NCBI GenBank assembly: GCA_963601575.1
Contig: CAVCFO010000008.1
Location: 1-64,000, forward strand
DNA: 64,000 nt
DNA from: CAG-238 sp963601575
GTDB taxonomy: Bacteria > Bacillota > Clostridia > Peptostreptococcales > Anaerovoracaceae
Reading direction: 5' to 3'
Shown here: in pieces, positions 8,053 to 16,859 of the stretch
How positions within the stretch are numbered: the stretch's first letter is position 1
Layout: every line of letters begins with the position of its first letter
The notes under the pieces: generated by a model
Told to the model about the DNA's origin: nothing
Database searches by the model: none
What the model saw: only the letters and a program-made list of their open reading frames with translations
Program-made: the position numbers and the translations under genes

Positions 8053-9099
8053 CTAGTACATTATGATAGCGCGGACCGGGCAGCTCTGCGCGCAGTAGCC
8101 GCAGGTGATGCATTTTGTCTGGTCGATCTGGGCAAGGCCAAATCGGTTATAGGCGATGGCCCCGCTGTGGCAGGTTGCGATGCAGGTTCCGCAGCCTTCG
8201 CAGTCCTCCTGGTTAACACGGACGCGCTTTGCCGATACGTCAGGTGCATAGCCCGGCGGCATCGAGCCGTCAAGATAGGAGAGTATGTCGTCGATGTCGC
8301 GCCGGCAGCCAAGGCCCAGCATGACGGAATCGATGCCCTCCCGGGAGAAAACATAGTCGAGTGCCTCTTGGTAGTGCATGGCGAGGTTTCCGCCGCCAAG
8401 GGCTTTCATGATATAGATGCCCTTGCCTGCGCCGCGGGCCTTTGCGATGGCACGGGCCATGGCGGCGCAGGAGGCAGCGCAGCTGCCGCGGCGGATACCC
8501 ATGCCGGCATAGTTTAGCAGCGGAAAGATCACGTCGCATGCCGGCACGCGGGTCAGTTCCTCCACCACATCGATGTGATGGGTGGAGGCCCCGATGGCGC
8601 GCACAAGGCCTTTTGCCTTGGCGTCCATCAGGGCGCGCCATGCGCCCTGGCGCATGGCGAACTGACCCGTCCTCAGCTCGTGCAATAGGAATATGTCGAT
8701 GCGAGGCACGCCCAGTGCCTCGCATTCCTCTTTGATAGCGGCATAAGCCCCGTCATAGTCCGTAGCCAGGGTCTTTGATGAGATGACGGGGCGGCGCGGG
8801 GCGGCCGCACTCCGTGCGCCCGCCGTTTCGTCTGCCTCAGAGCAGGCGGCAGGGCAAACGAAACCGTCTCCCGCCCCCAGCATTTGCAGCGCCCGCCGGA
8901 TATATGTGTAAGTCTTGTAATACTGCGCCGTATCAATAAAATTTATGCCTTTTTCGAGGGCATAGCAAATCAGCTCCGCCCCCTCATCCACAGGAAGCGC
9001 AAGCTGTCCCGGACCCATGGGAAGCACGCCGAAGCCCACAGGACTTACCCATATATCTGTTTTTCCAAGTTGAACTCTGTCTGAAATATTCTTCGCCAT
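8053..9099 (-). CDS. Aldo/keto reductase fused to a 2[4Fe-4S] ferredoxin domain
   Basis: Oxidoreductase of 348 residues. The N-terminal barrel carries the aldo/keto reductase tetrad as Asp56 and Tyr61 (FIDTAQYY), Lys109 (VISSKT) and His140 (FLLHE). The C-terminal 60 residues form a bacterial ferredoxin with CEGCGTCIATCHSG and CITCGYCAQSCPV, each binding a [4Fe-4S] cluster. Such fusions are common in anaerobes; substrate and physiological direction are unknown. Residues 84-104 are an Ala/Arg/Glu-rich insertion before the catalytic lysine strand. The gene is visibly GC-richer than its neighbours. It is divergent from the alarmone synthetase and convergent with the MFS gene. Confidence 0.88.
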   Translation of the reverse strand: MAKNISDRVQLGKTDIWVSPVGFGVLPMGPGQLALPVDEGAELICYALEKGINFIDTAQYYKTYTYIRRALQMLGAGDGFVCPAACSEADETAGARSAAAPRRPVISSKTLATDYDGAYAAIKEECEALGVPRIDIFLLHELRTGQFAMRQGAWRALMDAKAKGLVRAIGASTHHIDVVEELTRVPACDVIFPLLNYAGMGIRRGSCAASCAAMARAIAKARGAGKGIYIMKALGGGNLAMHYQEALDYVFSREGIDSVMLGLGCRRDIDDILSYLDGSMPPGYAPDVSAKRVRVNQEDCEGCGTCIATCHSGAIAYNRFGLAQIDQTKCITCGYCAQSCPVRAIIMY

Positions 9100-9115
9100 A
9101 TTAACACCGAAAGCC

Positions 9116-9144
9116 TTTCTTTTTACATTATAATGTTGTATAAT
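9116..9144 (+). promoter_or_regulatory. Promoter region of the alarmone synthetase
   Basis: TATAAT at 9139-9144 is a consensus -10; the -35 position (TTTCTT, 9116-9121) is weak. A perfect 12-bp palindrome ACATTATAATGT (9125-9136) lies between them and could bind a regulator. The aldo/keto reductase starts divergently at 9099. Confidence 0.45.
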
Positions 9145-9203
9145 TGATATGTCAATTTGTTGTCAACGAGATTAGCTTGTGCTTTCGGGAAAGGGGTGCT
9201 GAA

Positions 9204-9836
9204 TTGAGCAGCGAACATATTGAGCATTTGCAAAATCAGATGGGATTTGAGGCTTTTCGCCACGCATACAGGGCGGCAATCAAGGAGGTTCGGACGAAAA
9301 TCGAAATTTTGAGCGAAGATTTCGCCGTCCGACACGACTATAACCCCATCCACCACATGGAGCGCAGACTAAAGGTGCCAGAGAGCATCGAAGAGAAGCT
9401 CGAGCGCCTCAAAAAAGAGGTTTCCATCGAATCCGCCAGAGAAAATATTTTCGACATCGCAGGAATAAGGGTAGTCTGCAACTTTATCGACGACGTTTAT
9501 GCGGTTGCCGAAATGCTCACCTCGCAAAACGACATAACCCTGCTCACCGAAAAGGACTATATCAAGAATCCCAAGCCAAACGGATATCGCAGCCTGCACC
9601 TGGTAATCTCGGTGCCGGTATATCTCTTGGACGGAGAGGAGGAGGTTCCGGTGGAGGTTCAGATCCGAACCGTGGCAATGGACTTTTGGGCGAGCCTCGA
9701 ACACAATTTAAGATACAAACAGAACAAGAATATTTCATCCAAAATCGACATAGAGCTAAAGGCCTGCGCCGAGGTCAGCGCGACCCTCGACCGCAGAATG
9801 CAGAAAATTTTCGACGAACTGAACAAGTTAGAGTAA
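9204..9836 (+). CDS. Small alarmone synthetase (RelQ/SasB-like GTP pyrophosphokinase)
   Basis: Transfers pyrophosphate from ATP to GTP or GDP to make (p)ppGpp. A RelA/SpoT synthetase domain without a hydrolase: FDIAGIRVVC, the G-loop region KNPKPNGYRSLHLVI with the catalytic-type tyrosine, and VEVQIRTVAMDFWASLEHNLRYK. I choose TTG at 9204 because AAGGGG lies just upstream and it gives 210 residues, the usual RelQ/SasB size; an in-frame ATG at 9144 lacks a good binding site. Likely expression control is transcriptional; no leader is visible. Ends at a clear terminator. Confidence 0.9.
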   Translation: MSSEHIEHLQNQMGFEAFRHAYRAAIKEVRTKIEILSEDFAVRHDYNPIHHMERRLKVPESIEEKLERLKKEVSIESARENIFDIAGIRVVCNFIDDVYAVAEMLTSQNDITLLTEKDYIKNPKPNGYRSLHLVISVPVYLLDGEEEVPVEVQIRTVAMDFWASLEHNLRYKQNKNISSKIDIELKACAEVSATLDRRMQKIFDELNKLE

Positions 9837-9866
9837 AGCCTAAGCAGCATCCGTAAGCAGCCATGC

Positions 9867-9906
9867 AATCCCCCTTTGACACAATTATTGGCAAAGGGGA
9901 TTTTCT
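9867..9906 (+). terminator. Rho-independent terminator
   Basis: AATCCCCCTTTG and CAAAGGGGATT form a stem around a short loop, followed by TTTTCT, 30 bp after the alarmone synthetase stop. Confidence 0.85.
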
Positions 9907-9945
9907 ATTTTTTGCTTGCTTCTGAAACTAAAAAATGATATAATT

Positions 9946-10062
9946 TTCTAAAATGTTGATACAAACTACATTTTAACCTTCCAAAATGTTGATACAAACT
10001 ACATTTTAACCTTCTAAAATGTTGATGAACACTGCATTTTTGCATTTCAAAATGTTGATGAG
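9946..10062 (+). repeat. 33-bp tandem repeat, about 3.5 copies
   Basis: Units start at 9946, 9979, 10012 and 10045. The first two differ at one base; the third is degenerate in its second half and the fourth is partial. Each full unit holds an inverted repeat AAAATGT with ACATTTT separated by 11 bp, and also reads as a seven-codon frame (MLIQTTF, stop) with no binding site before it. The array ends about 27 bp before the ATPase start, so tandem operators are a plausible role. There are no unique spacers, so it is not a CRISPR array. Confidence 0.8.
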
Positions 10063-10088
10063 AGAAAAATTTTCACATAGAGGTGCTT

Positions 10089-11396
10089 ATGCTAAAAAGG
10101 AAAATGATAACTTCGCTAAAGAATTGGCGCGATACGAAAAACAAAAAATGCCTCATCGTTCAAGGAGCAAGGCAAACGGGAAAGACATATATAATAGAGC
10201 GGTTTGCAGAAGAAAATTACGAAGAACTCCTTGAGATAAATTTCAAACAGCTTCCATCTGCATCTGAAATCTTTTCCGGCGACCTTACGGTGGACAATAT
10301 GCTTATGGCTATGCGGTTTCGCTTTCCGGAAAAAAAGATTGTTCCGGGGAAAACTTTGATTTTTCTTGATGAAATTCAGGAGTGCAGTCAGGCCATAACA
10401 TCCCTAAAATTCTGGGCGACGGACAACAGGTTCGATGTGATTGCCTCAGGCTCGCTTCTTGGAATTGACTATAAGCGCGCTTCCTCTTATCCGGTGGGTT
10501 ATGTTGATTATCTGCGGATGTACGGGATAGATTTTGAGGAGTTCCTTTGGGGCATGGGGATTTCAGAAGATATGACAGAAAACATTTGCGGATATATAGA
10601 CTCAAAAATACCGCTGCCGGATGCGATTCACACTCAAATGATGAATTACTACAGGCAATATATCGCAATAGGCGGCATGCCGGAAGCCGTGCAAAAGTAT
10701 GTGGATACAAGGGATTTCAGAGAGGTTGACAGGATTCAGCGGAGCATTTTGCAAGGGTATCAGTACGATATTGCGCATTATGCAACGGCTGAGGAAAAGG
10801 TAAAAGCGGAGAAATGCTACCTTTCCCTCGCAAAACAACTCCTTGATAAAGAAAATCACAAATTTCAATACAAAGAAGTCGAGCATGGCGGCAGGGCGCA
10901 AAAATATTTTTCCAGTATCGAATGGCTGCTTCGCGCTGACATGGTACATTTGTGCAAGTGCGTAAGAGATGTCAGATTCGACTTGGATGATTATGCAAGA
11001 GATGACTTTTTCAGGGCGTACACCACGGACTTATCTCTTCTTGTGGCGATGAAAGATTTTTCCCTAAAGCAGCATATCACAGAAAATACTTTGTCGGGAA
11101 ACACAAAGGGCGGAATCTTTGAATGCGCTGTGGCAGATGCCTTGTACAAGAAAGGGTACCTGCTGTATTTCTACAAAAACGAAACGACTAAAAGAGAAAT
11201 AGATATAATAATCCAAAAGGACGGCAATGTGTTTCCCATCGAAGTAAAGAGCGGAAACGCCAAGGCAAATTCTCTGAAATCAATTATGAAAAAGCACGGA
11301 GAAATCCCCTATGGTTATAAATTTATCGACGGCAACATAGGGGTAAGCGAGGAGAGCATAATTACCCTGCCGCTATATATGGCTGCATTTATTTGA
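10089..11396 (+). CDS. AAA ATPase with DUF4143 domain
   Basis: 435-residue protein of the AAA_14/DUF4143 family, which is widespread and without a settled function. Walker A is GARQTGKT near residue 30, Walker B is LIFLDEIQE near 95, and sensor-type SGSLLGI follows. The C-terminal part has the nuclease-like motif KREIDIIIQKDGNVFPIEVKSG, which resembles a restriction-endonuclease fold (D then ExK). ATG at 10089 is preferred, with AGAGG upstream; a GTG two codons earlier is possible. The gene stands alone behind the tandem repeats and is AT-richer than nearby genes, consistent with acquisition. Confidence 0.8.
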   Translation: MLKRKMITSLKNWRDTKNKKCLIVQGARQTGKTYIIERFAEENYEELLEINFKQLPSASEIFSGDLTVDNMLMAMRFRFPEKKIVPGKTLIFLDEIQECSQAITSLKFWATDNRFDVIASGSLLGIDYKRASSYPVGYVDYLRMYGIDFEEFLWGMGISEDMTENICGYIDSKIPLPDAIHTQMMNYYRQYIAIGGMPEAVQKYVDTRDFREVDRIQRSILQGYQYDIAHYATAEEKVKAEKCYLSLAKQLLDKENHKFQYKEVEHGGRAQKYFSSIEWLLRADMVHLCKCVRDVRFDLDDYARDDFFRAYTTDLSLLVAMKDFSLKQHITENTLSGNTKGGIFECAVADALYKKGYLLYFYKNETTKREIDIIIQKDGNVFPIEVKSGNAKANSLKSIMKKHGEIPYGYKFIDGNIGVSEESIITLPLYMAAFI

Positions 11397-11476
11397 TTAA
11401 ATTCTTGAACGAAAATTCTTGAAACGAAAATGGACGAAATTCCGGACAAATCTAAGCGAAATTCCGGATAAAACGC

Positions 11477-11505
11477 TTGCAATCCGCGGAATTTTGTGCT
11501 ATCAT
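11477..11505 (+). promoter_or_regulatory. Promoter of the rimP-nusA-infB operon
   Basis: TTGCAA (11477-11482), 17-bp spacer, TATCAT (11500-11505). The predicted transcription start is near 11512, which puts the hairpin at 11536-11559 in the leader. Confidence 0.65.
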
Positions 11506-11535
11506 GATTTTGCACGATTCATAAGGTAAGACTAG

Positions 11536-11565
11536 AAGAGTGGGTTTTCGCCCACTCTTTCAATT
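11536..11565 (+). terminator. Leader hairpin / attenuator before rimP
   Basis: A 9-bp perfect stem (AAGAGTGGG with CCCACTCTT, loop TTTTCG) is followed by a weak, interrupted T-run. In Bacillus subtilis NusA limits its own operon through a NusA-dependent intrinsic terminator in this same leader; the position and weak T-run here fit that model. Confidence 0.65.
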
Positions 11566-11583
11566 TTGTTTGGAGGCTTGACA

Positions 11584-12183
11584 GTGTCAAAAAAGAAAAT
11601 TACAGATATAATCGAAGAAATCAGCGCGGACTTCCTTGCCCAAAACGGACTTGAGCTTTATAACTCAGAGTTCGTAAAAGAGGGCAGAGACTGGTTCCTG
11701 CGAGTATATATCGACAAGACGCAAGAAACGGCCGGGGCCGCTGCCGCAAATACCGCAGAAGCCACGGAAGCCGCATCAGCAAAGGCAGCTACGGAAGCCG
11801 CATCAGCAAAAGAGAAAGCTATCTGTGAGGTTCAAAACCCTGAGATGCCGCTTTCCCAATATGTTTCCACAGACGACTGCGAGAAGGTCAGCCGTTTCCT
11901 AAGCGCAGAGCTTGACAGGCTCGACCCGATAGAGCAAAATTACTATCTTGAGGTTTCGTCTCCCGGAATGGACAGGGCGCTCATACGGGACAAGGACTTT
12001 GCAAGGTTTGCGGGAGAGACGGTAGATATCAGCCTTTACAAGGCGCTTGACGGCAAAAAGGCCTATCAGGGAAGGCTCATCGGCATAGAAGACGACAAAA
12101 TCATCATTACGGATGAAAAAGATAATAGAATTGAATTTCCAAGGGAGCAGGTTGCGAAGACGAAACTTGCCATAATATTCTAA
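11584..12183 (+). CDS. rimP: Ribosome maturation factor RimP
   Basis: Needed for late 30S maturation. GTG at 11584 follows GGAGG (11572-11576) and gives 199 residues. The N-terminal domain is recognisable (LELYNSEFVKEGRDWFLRVYID), then STDDCEKVSRFLSAELD, NYYLEVSSPGMDR and a C-terminal SH3-like domain. An Ala/Glu/Thr-rich insertion at about residues 48-82 contains repeated ATEAASAKA units; the usual protein goes straight from the VYID strand to the CxxVS region, so this is an expansion. First gene of the operon, 16 bp before nusA. Confidence 0.92.
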   Translation: MSKKKITDIIEEISADFLAQNGLELYNSEFVKEGRDWFLRVYIDKTQETAGAAAANTAEATEAASAKAATEAASAKEKAICEVQNPEMPLSQYVSTDDCEKVSRFLSAELDRLDPIEQNYYLEVSSPGMDRALIRDKDFARFAGETVDISLYKALDGKKAYQGRLIGIEDDKIIITDEKDNRIEFPREQVAKTKLAIIF

Positions 12184-12199
12184 GGAGGTAATACAGAAA

Positions 12200-13399
12200 A
12201 TGAACAAGGAATTTATACAGGCTATCGAGGATTTGGAAAAGGAAAAGCACATATCCAAGGAGATTTTGCTTGAGGCCATCGAATCCGCGCTTGTATCTGC
12301 TTACAAGAAAAACTACGGGACGTCGCAGAATGTGAGAGTCGACATCAACGAAGAAACCGGCGACATCAACGTTTATATGAGAATGGACGTTGTGTCGGGC
12401 GATGACTTTGAGGATGATCTGACGCAGATTACTTTGGAGGAGGCGATGGAAATCGACCCTCGCTACGAAGTCGGCGATGTGGTAGAATATCAGGTTACCC
12501 CAAGGGATTTTGGCAGAATCGCAGCCCAGACCGCAAAACAGGTTGTAGTTCAGAGGATAAGAGAAGCAGAACGCGGAATGATATTTGACAACTTCATCAC
12601 CCGCCAGGGCGAAATCCTGACAGGAACTGTCGAGAGAGTAAGCAACGAAACGCTCTTCGTAAGCGTCGGAGGCACGGAGGGCATCCTTTCGCCAAACGAG
12701 CAGGTGCCGGGAGAACATTACAAGGTAGGCGACCGCCTCAAGGTCTACATCATGGATGTAAGAAAGAGCAACAAGGGTCCGCAGGTATTCCTTTCGAGAT
12801 CCCATCCGGGACTTGTGAGAAGGCTTTTCGAACTGGAGGTTCCGGAAATCGAGGATGGAACGGTCGAAATCAAGGGAATCGCAAGAGAAGCAGGTTCCAG
12901 AACCAAGATGGCCGTTTATACGGGATTTGAGAATGTAGATCCGGTAGGCTCCTGCGTAGGAACGAGAGGAAACAGAGTTCAGGCAATCGTAGATGAACTC
13001 CACGGCGAGAAGATCGACATCATCACATGGAGCGAGGATCCGGAGATATTGATTGCCAATGTGCTGAGCCCCGCAAAGGTCGAGAAGGTTATCATACCGA
13101 ACGAAGACGAAAAGTCAGCGATCGTAGTTGTTCCGGATTATCAGCTTTCCCTGGCCATCGGCAAGGAAGGGCAGAATGTAAGGCTGGCGGCCAGGGTCAG
13201 CGGCTGGAAGATCGATATCAAGAGCCACAGCAAGTACGAGGAAAGCCTCCAGGCGGAAGACTTCATTGAAATCATCGAGGAGCCGGAGAACATTGATGAG
13301 CCGGAAATAATCGAAGAACCGGAAACCATCGGAGAACCGGAAATAATCGATGAACCGGAAATCATCGAAGAAAAAGAAGAAATGAATTCGGAGGAATAG
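12200..13399 (+). CDS. nusA: Transcription termination/antitermination factor NusA
   Basis: Binds RNA polymerase and modulates pausing, termination and antitermination. 399 residues: N-terminal polymerase-binding domain (about 1-130), S1 domain (GEILTGTVERVSNETLFVSVG), then two KH domains (VGTRGNRVQAI and AIGKEGQNVRLAARVSGW). After residue 353 an acidic tail repeats ExEPEIIEEP-like units, absent from most homologues. The AAGGAGG before the start is strong. Probably controls its own operon through the leader hairpin. Confidence 0.96.
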   Translation: MNKEFIQAIEDLEKEKHISKEILLEAIESALVSAYKKNYGTSQNVRVDINEETGDINVYMRMDVVSGDDFEDDLTQITLEEAMEIDPRYEVGDVVEYQVTPRDFGRIAAQTAKQVVVQRIREAERGMIFDNFITRQGEILTGTVERVSNETLFVSVGGTEGILSPNEQVPGEHYKVGDRLKVYIMDVRKSNKGPQVFLSRSHPGLVRRLFELEVPEIEDGTVEIKGIAREAGSRTKMAVYTGFENVDPVGSCVGTRGNRVQAIVDELHGEKIDIITWSEDPEILIANVLSPAKVEKVIIPNEDEKSAIVVVPDYQLSLAIGKEGQNVRLAARVSGWKIDIKSHSKYEESLQAEDFIEIIEEPENIDEPEIIEEPETIGEPEIIDEPEIIEEKEEMNSEE

Positions 13400-13400
13400 T

Positions 13401-13670
13401 TTGAAGGAAAGAAAAGTTCCCATGCGAAAGTGCGTGGGGTGCATGGAATCAAGAGAAAAAAAGAATTTGACCAGAATTGCGATTTTCGAAGGAAAGCTTA
13501 CGGTTGATCCTGCGGGCAGAGCCAAGGGCCGCGGCATATATATATGCAAGGATAGGCCCGAATGCTTTGGCCTTGCATTGAAGCGCAGAGCACTTGAGCG
13601 CGCCGCTAGTCGCGCGGTCAGCGATGAAGAAAAGGCTCAGATTCGCGCGGAGCTGGAGGCTGCAACATGA
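13401..13670 (+). CDS. ylxR: YlxR/RnpM family RNA-binding protein
   Basis: 89-residue DUF448 protein. The signature MRKCVGCMESREKKNLTRI and the GRGIYICKDRPECFG block are intact. Family members bind RNA and, in B. subtilis, modulate RNase P. The start is TTG at 13401, with GGAGGAAT lying over the end of nusA. It overlaps the next gene by four bases (ATGA at 13667), so the two are translationally coupled. Confidence 0.93.
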   Translation: MKERKVPMRKCVGCMESREKKNLTRIAIFEGKLTVDPAGRAKGRGIYICKDRPECFGLALKRRALERAASRAVSDEEKAQIRAELEAAT

Positions 13671-13993
13671 GAAGCAAAGTGGAAGCCTATATGGGCTTTG
13701 CGGCAAAGGCAAGGAGCCTTTCGACGGGCTACAATACCTGCCTGTTCATGCTGGAGAAGGGAAAACTCAAACTCTTGATTTTGGCAGAGGATCTTTCCGA
13801 AAACTCGAAGGGAAAAATGAAAAAAGAGGCCGCAAAATTCGGCATTGAGTGCCGCATCTATGGCAAGATAGACAGTCTCTCCCACGCAACAGGAACGGAG
13901 GGCAAGGGAATTTTCGGCATTGAAGATAAAAATTTAGCAGACGCAATTATAAATCAGATTGATAGACAATCGAAAGAAGAGGAGGTGTTCTAA
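13667..13993 (+). CDS. ylxQ: L7Ae-family RNA-binding protein YlxQ
   Basis: 108-residue member of the L7Ae/L30e/S12e family, which binds kink-turn RNA. Core features seen are VEAYMGFAAKARSLSTGYNTC (L7Ae helix) and KLLILAEDLSENS. Its cellular role is not established. The start overlaps ylxR by four bases and its stop shares a base with the infB start (TAATG). Confidence 0.9.
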   Translation: MRSKVEAYMGFAAKARSLSTGYNTCLFMLEKGKLKLLILAEDLSENSKGKMKKEAAKFGIECRIYGKIDSLSHATGTEGKGIFGIEDKNLADAIINQIDRQSKEEEVF

Positions 13994-16857
13994 TGGCAAA
14001 GGAAAACAATACACAGGAAACCACGATTATCAAAGCAGCCCCCAAAAAGGCTGACAGCCAAAAGGACGAACAACCAAGAGGTACGGTAAAGGCGGCCAGC
14101 ATGGCCCAGGTTCGTACTCTCGGGGCAAACAAACACCCGCAGACAAAAAAGACGCAGCAGGATAGACCGCAGGCGCGCCCGCCGGTTGGAAAACCCGTTG
14201 TAAATAAAGAATTGGAAAACAGAAACCGCCCGCCGGTAGGAAAGCCAATGGCAAAACCTATGGGTAAGCCTATGACAAAATCGGAAAGCGCGAAGGCTCA
14301 GGCTGCGGCAGAAGAAGCCGCAGCCCAGGCAGTCAAGGCTGCAGAGCCTCAAACACCGGAGGCACCAAAGAAAGAGCCTGTTACGGCAGAGGCGCCAAAG
14401 AAAGAGCCGGTTACGGCAGAGGCGCCGAAGAAAGAAGAAGCAAAGACTGAGGCGCCGAAGAGCCAGACTCCAAAAGAGGAAGCCCCAAAAGCTGAGATTC
14501 GAAAGACTCCGGCACAGAAACCGGCTCAAGCAAGGCCCCAAGAAACCAAAATGCAGCCGCAAAAGCGCGCGCCGAGAGAAGACTCGCAGGAGCGTAGAGA
14601 AGGTAGCAGGGGCGAAGGAAGAGAAGGCAGCAGAGGAAATGACAGACGCAGCGAATTCCAGAGCTCCGGCAGAAGGCCGGAAGGCAGAAACTTTAGGGAT
14701 AGAGACGCAAGAGATGCAAGAGATGCAAGAGGCGAACGCGGTGATAGACCTGACCGCAATGATCGAGCAGATAGGGGAGATCGCGGCGAAAGAGGAGGAA
14801 GACCTCAGCATAGAGACGGAAGATCCGATGGCCCTAGGCAGCCACGCCAGGGCGCAAGAAATAACGACCGCCAGGCGCTCTCTAAGATGGAAACCAAGCC
14901 GAACCAGAAGAATACCGAAAAGCGTGATCATCACGACAAAGAAAGAAACAAATTTGCCAAACTCGAAAAGGGCGGAAGCCAAGGCAAGAAAAACAAGGAC
15001 AGAATGCAGCAGCGCTCCCTCGAGAAACAGGCAAAACCGAAGAAGCATAACAAGCCGAAGCCGGTAGTTGTCGAAGAAGAAGACATCTTCGAAGAGCTTC
15101 CTACCGGAACGGTTGCAGTTACCGCACCTATCACAGTTGCGGGTTTCTGCGAGCAGGTAGGGGTATCCATTTCGTCCGTCATCATGGCGCTCATGAAGAT
15201 GGGCATAATGGCAAATATGAACCAGAATATCGATGAAGATACCATACTCATCCTCGCAGACGACCTCGGGATCAGCGTTGTGGTAAGCAAGGTAGAAGAA
15301 ACCGAAGAAGAAGAGGGAATCGAAATCTTCGAAGACAAAGAAGAAGACCTGAAGCACCGCGCTCCTATCATCACGGTTATGGGACACGTTGACCACGGCA
15401 AGACCTCGCTGCTTGACGCAATCAGAAAGACAAATGTTACGGCATCCGAATCCGGCGGAATCACCCAGCACATCGGTGCCTCCGAGGTAAATATCAACGG
15501 ACAGAAGATCGTATTTTTGGATACTCCGGGACACGAAGCATTCACGGCAATGCGTGCCCGCGGAGCGCATATCACAGACATTGCGGTACTTGTAGTTGCA
15601 GCAGACGACGGCGTTATGCCGCAGACCATCGAATCCATCAGCCACGCAAAGGCTGCGGGAGTTCCAATCATCGTTGCAATCAACAAGATGGATAAGCCGG
15701 GCGCAAACCCTGACAGAGTAAAACAGGAACTCACAGAGCACGGCATCCTCGTAGAGGACTGGGGCGGAGATGTTATTTCTGTGCCGGTATCTGCAAAAAC
15801 AGGAGAGGGAATCGTAAATCTTCTTGAAATGATCCTCCTTCAGGCAGAGGTGCTCGAGCTCAGAGCAAACCCAAATAGACTTGCGATGGGTTCCGTAATC
15901 GAAGCAAGACTCGATAAGAACAAGGGACCTGTGGCAACGCTACTGGTAACAAACGGCACCCTCAAGACCGGGATGAGCGTCGTTGCGGGAACCTGCGCCG
16001 GCAGAATCAGACTCATGACCGACTTCAAGGGCAAGGAAATCAAAAAAGCAGGACCTGCCACAGCCGTAGAAATCCTCGGGCTTTCCGATGTACCGGAGGC
16101 AGGCGACGAATTCAATGCGGTTAAACAGGATAAGCTTGCAAAGGAAATCGCAGATAACCGCAAGCAAAAGCTCAGAGAAGAAATCCTCGCAAGAAACGCA
16201 AGCACCACGCTTGAGCAGCTCTTCAGCCAGATTCAGGAGGGAGAGGTCAAAGACCTTAACCTCATTATCAAGGGCGATGTGCAGGGCTCTATCGGCGCGA
16301 TCGTATCTTCGCTCGAAAAGCTCAACAACGAAAACGTAAGGGTAAAGATTATCCATACGGGCGTAGGAACCATTACAGAATCCGACGTAATGCTGGCAGG
16401 AACCACAGGCTCCATCATCATCGGCTTCAATGTAAGACCTACCACCGCGGTTCAAACCTTTGCGGACAGAGAAAATATACAGATCAGACTTTACAGAGTT
16501 ATCTATGACATCTTAAACGATGTGGAAGACGCCATGAAGGGCATGCTCGATCCTGAATTTAGGGAAGAGGTCCTTGGCAAGGTCGAGGTAAGAGAAACCT
16601 TCAAGGTTCCGAATGTCGGAATCATCGCAGGCGCCTATGTTCAAGAGGGCAAGGTTATCAGAAATGCTGAGGTTCGGCTTGTGCGCGACGGCATCGTAAT
16701 CCATGAGGGGACGATTTCTTCGCTCAAGAGATACAAGGACGATGCAAAGGAAGTTAACCAGGGCTACGAATGCGGTATCGGCATCGAAAACTACAACGAT
16801 ATCAAGGTGGGCGACGTTATCGAGTGCTTCCACATGGTTGAGGTAGAAAGGAAATAA
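13993..16857 (+). CDS. infB: Translation initiation factor IF-2
   Basis: GTPase that brings initiator tRNA to the 30S subunit and promotes subunit joining. 954 residues. Residues 1 to about 360 are a disordered Lys/Glu/Pro/Ala/Arg-rich region with EAPKKEPVTA repeats and an Arg/Asp/Gly tract. The IF2 N-terminal domain follows (TVAGFCEQVGVSI), then the G domain from about 457: G1 GHVDHGKT, G3 DTPGHEAF, G4 NKMDKPGAN; then domains II to IV ending IKVGDVIECFHMVEVERK. The long antisense open frame over the Arg-rich part is a codon-bias shadow. Confidence 0.97.
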   Translation: MAKENNTQETTIIKAAPKKADSQKDEQPRGTVKAASMAQVRTLGANKHPQTKKTQQDRPQARPPVGKPVVNKELENRNRPPVGKPMAKPMGKPMTKSESAKAQAAAEEAAAQAVKAAEPQTPEAPKKEPVTAEAPKKEPVTAEAPKKEEAKTEAPKSQTPKEEAPKAEIRKTPAQKPAQARPQETKMQPQKRAPREDSQERREGSRGEGREGSRGNDRRSEFQSSGRRPEGRNFRDRDARDARDARGERGDRPDRNDRADRGDRGERGGRPQHRDGRSDGPRQPRQGARNNDRQALSKMETKPNQKNTEKRDHHDKERNKFAKLEKGGSQGKKNKDRMQQRSLEKQAKPKKHNKPKPVVVEEEDIFEELPTGTVAVTAPITVAGFCEQVGVSISSVIMALMKMGIMANMNQNIDEDTILILADDLGISVVVSKVEETEEEEGIEIFEDKEEDLKHRAPIITVMGHVDHGKTSLLDAIRKTNVTASESGGITQHIGASEVNINGQKIVFLDTPGHEAFTAMRARGAHITDIAVLVVAADDGVMPQTIESISHAKAAGVPIIVAINKMDKPGANPDRVKQELTEHGILVEDWGGDVISVPVSAKTGEGIVNLLEMILLQAEVLELRANPNRLAMGSVIEARLDKNKGPVATLLVTNGTLKTGMSVVAGTCAGRIRLMTDFKGKEIKKAGPATAVEILGLSDVPEAGDEFNAVKQDKLAKEIADNRKQKLREEILARNASTTLEQLFSQIQEGEVKDLNLIIKGDVQGSIGAIVSSLEKLNNENVRVKIIHTGVGTITESDVMLAGTTGSIIIGFNVRPTTAVQTFADRENIQIRLYRVIYDILNDVEDAMKGMLDPEFREEVLGKVEVRETFKVPNVGIIAGAYVQEGKVIRNAEVRLVRDGIVIHEGTISSLKRYKDDAKEVNQGYECGIGIENYNDIKVGDVIECFHMVEVERK

Positions 16858-16859
16858 TT

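Noticed and set aside
9946..10062. CRISPR array
   Set aside because: Repeats are adjacent with no variable spacers and no cas genes are present.
10019..10234. 71-codon frame starting in the third 33-bp repeat
   Set aside because: Overlaps the ATPase gene in another frame, has no binding site, and its start is simply part of the repeat.
13990..15741. Long minus-strand frame of 583 codons over infB
   Set aside because: Lies entirely antisense to the IF-2 gene, over its Arg/Lys/Glu-rich part; composition (Arg, Leu, Phe, Cys) is what antisense of such codons gives. No binding site or domain.
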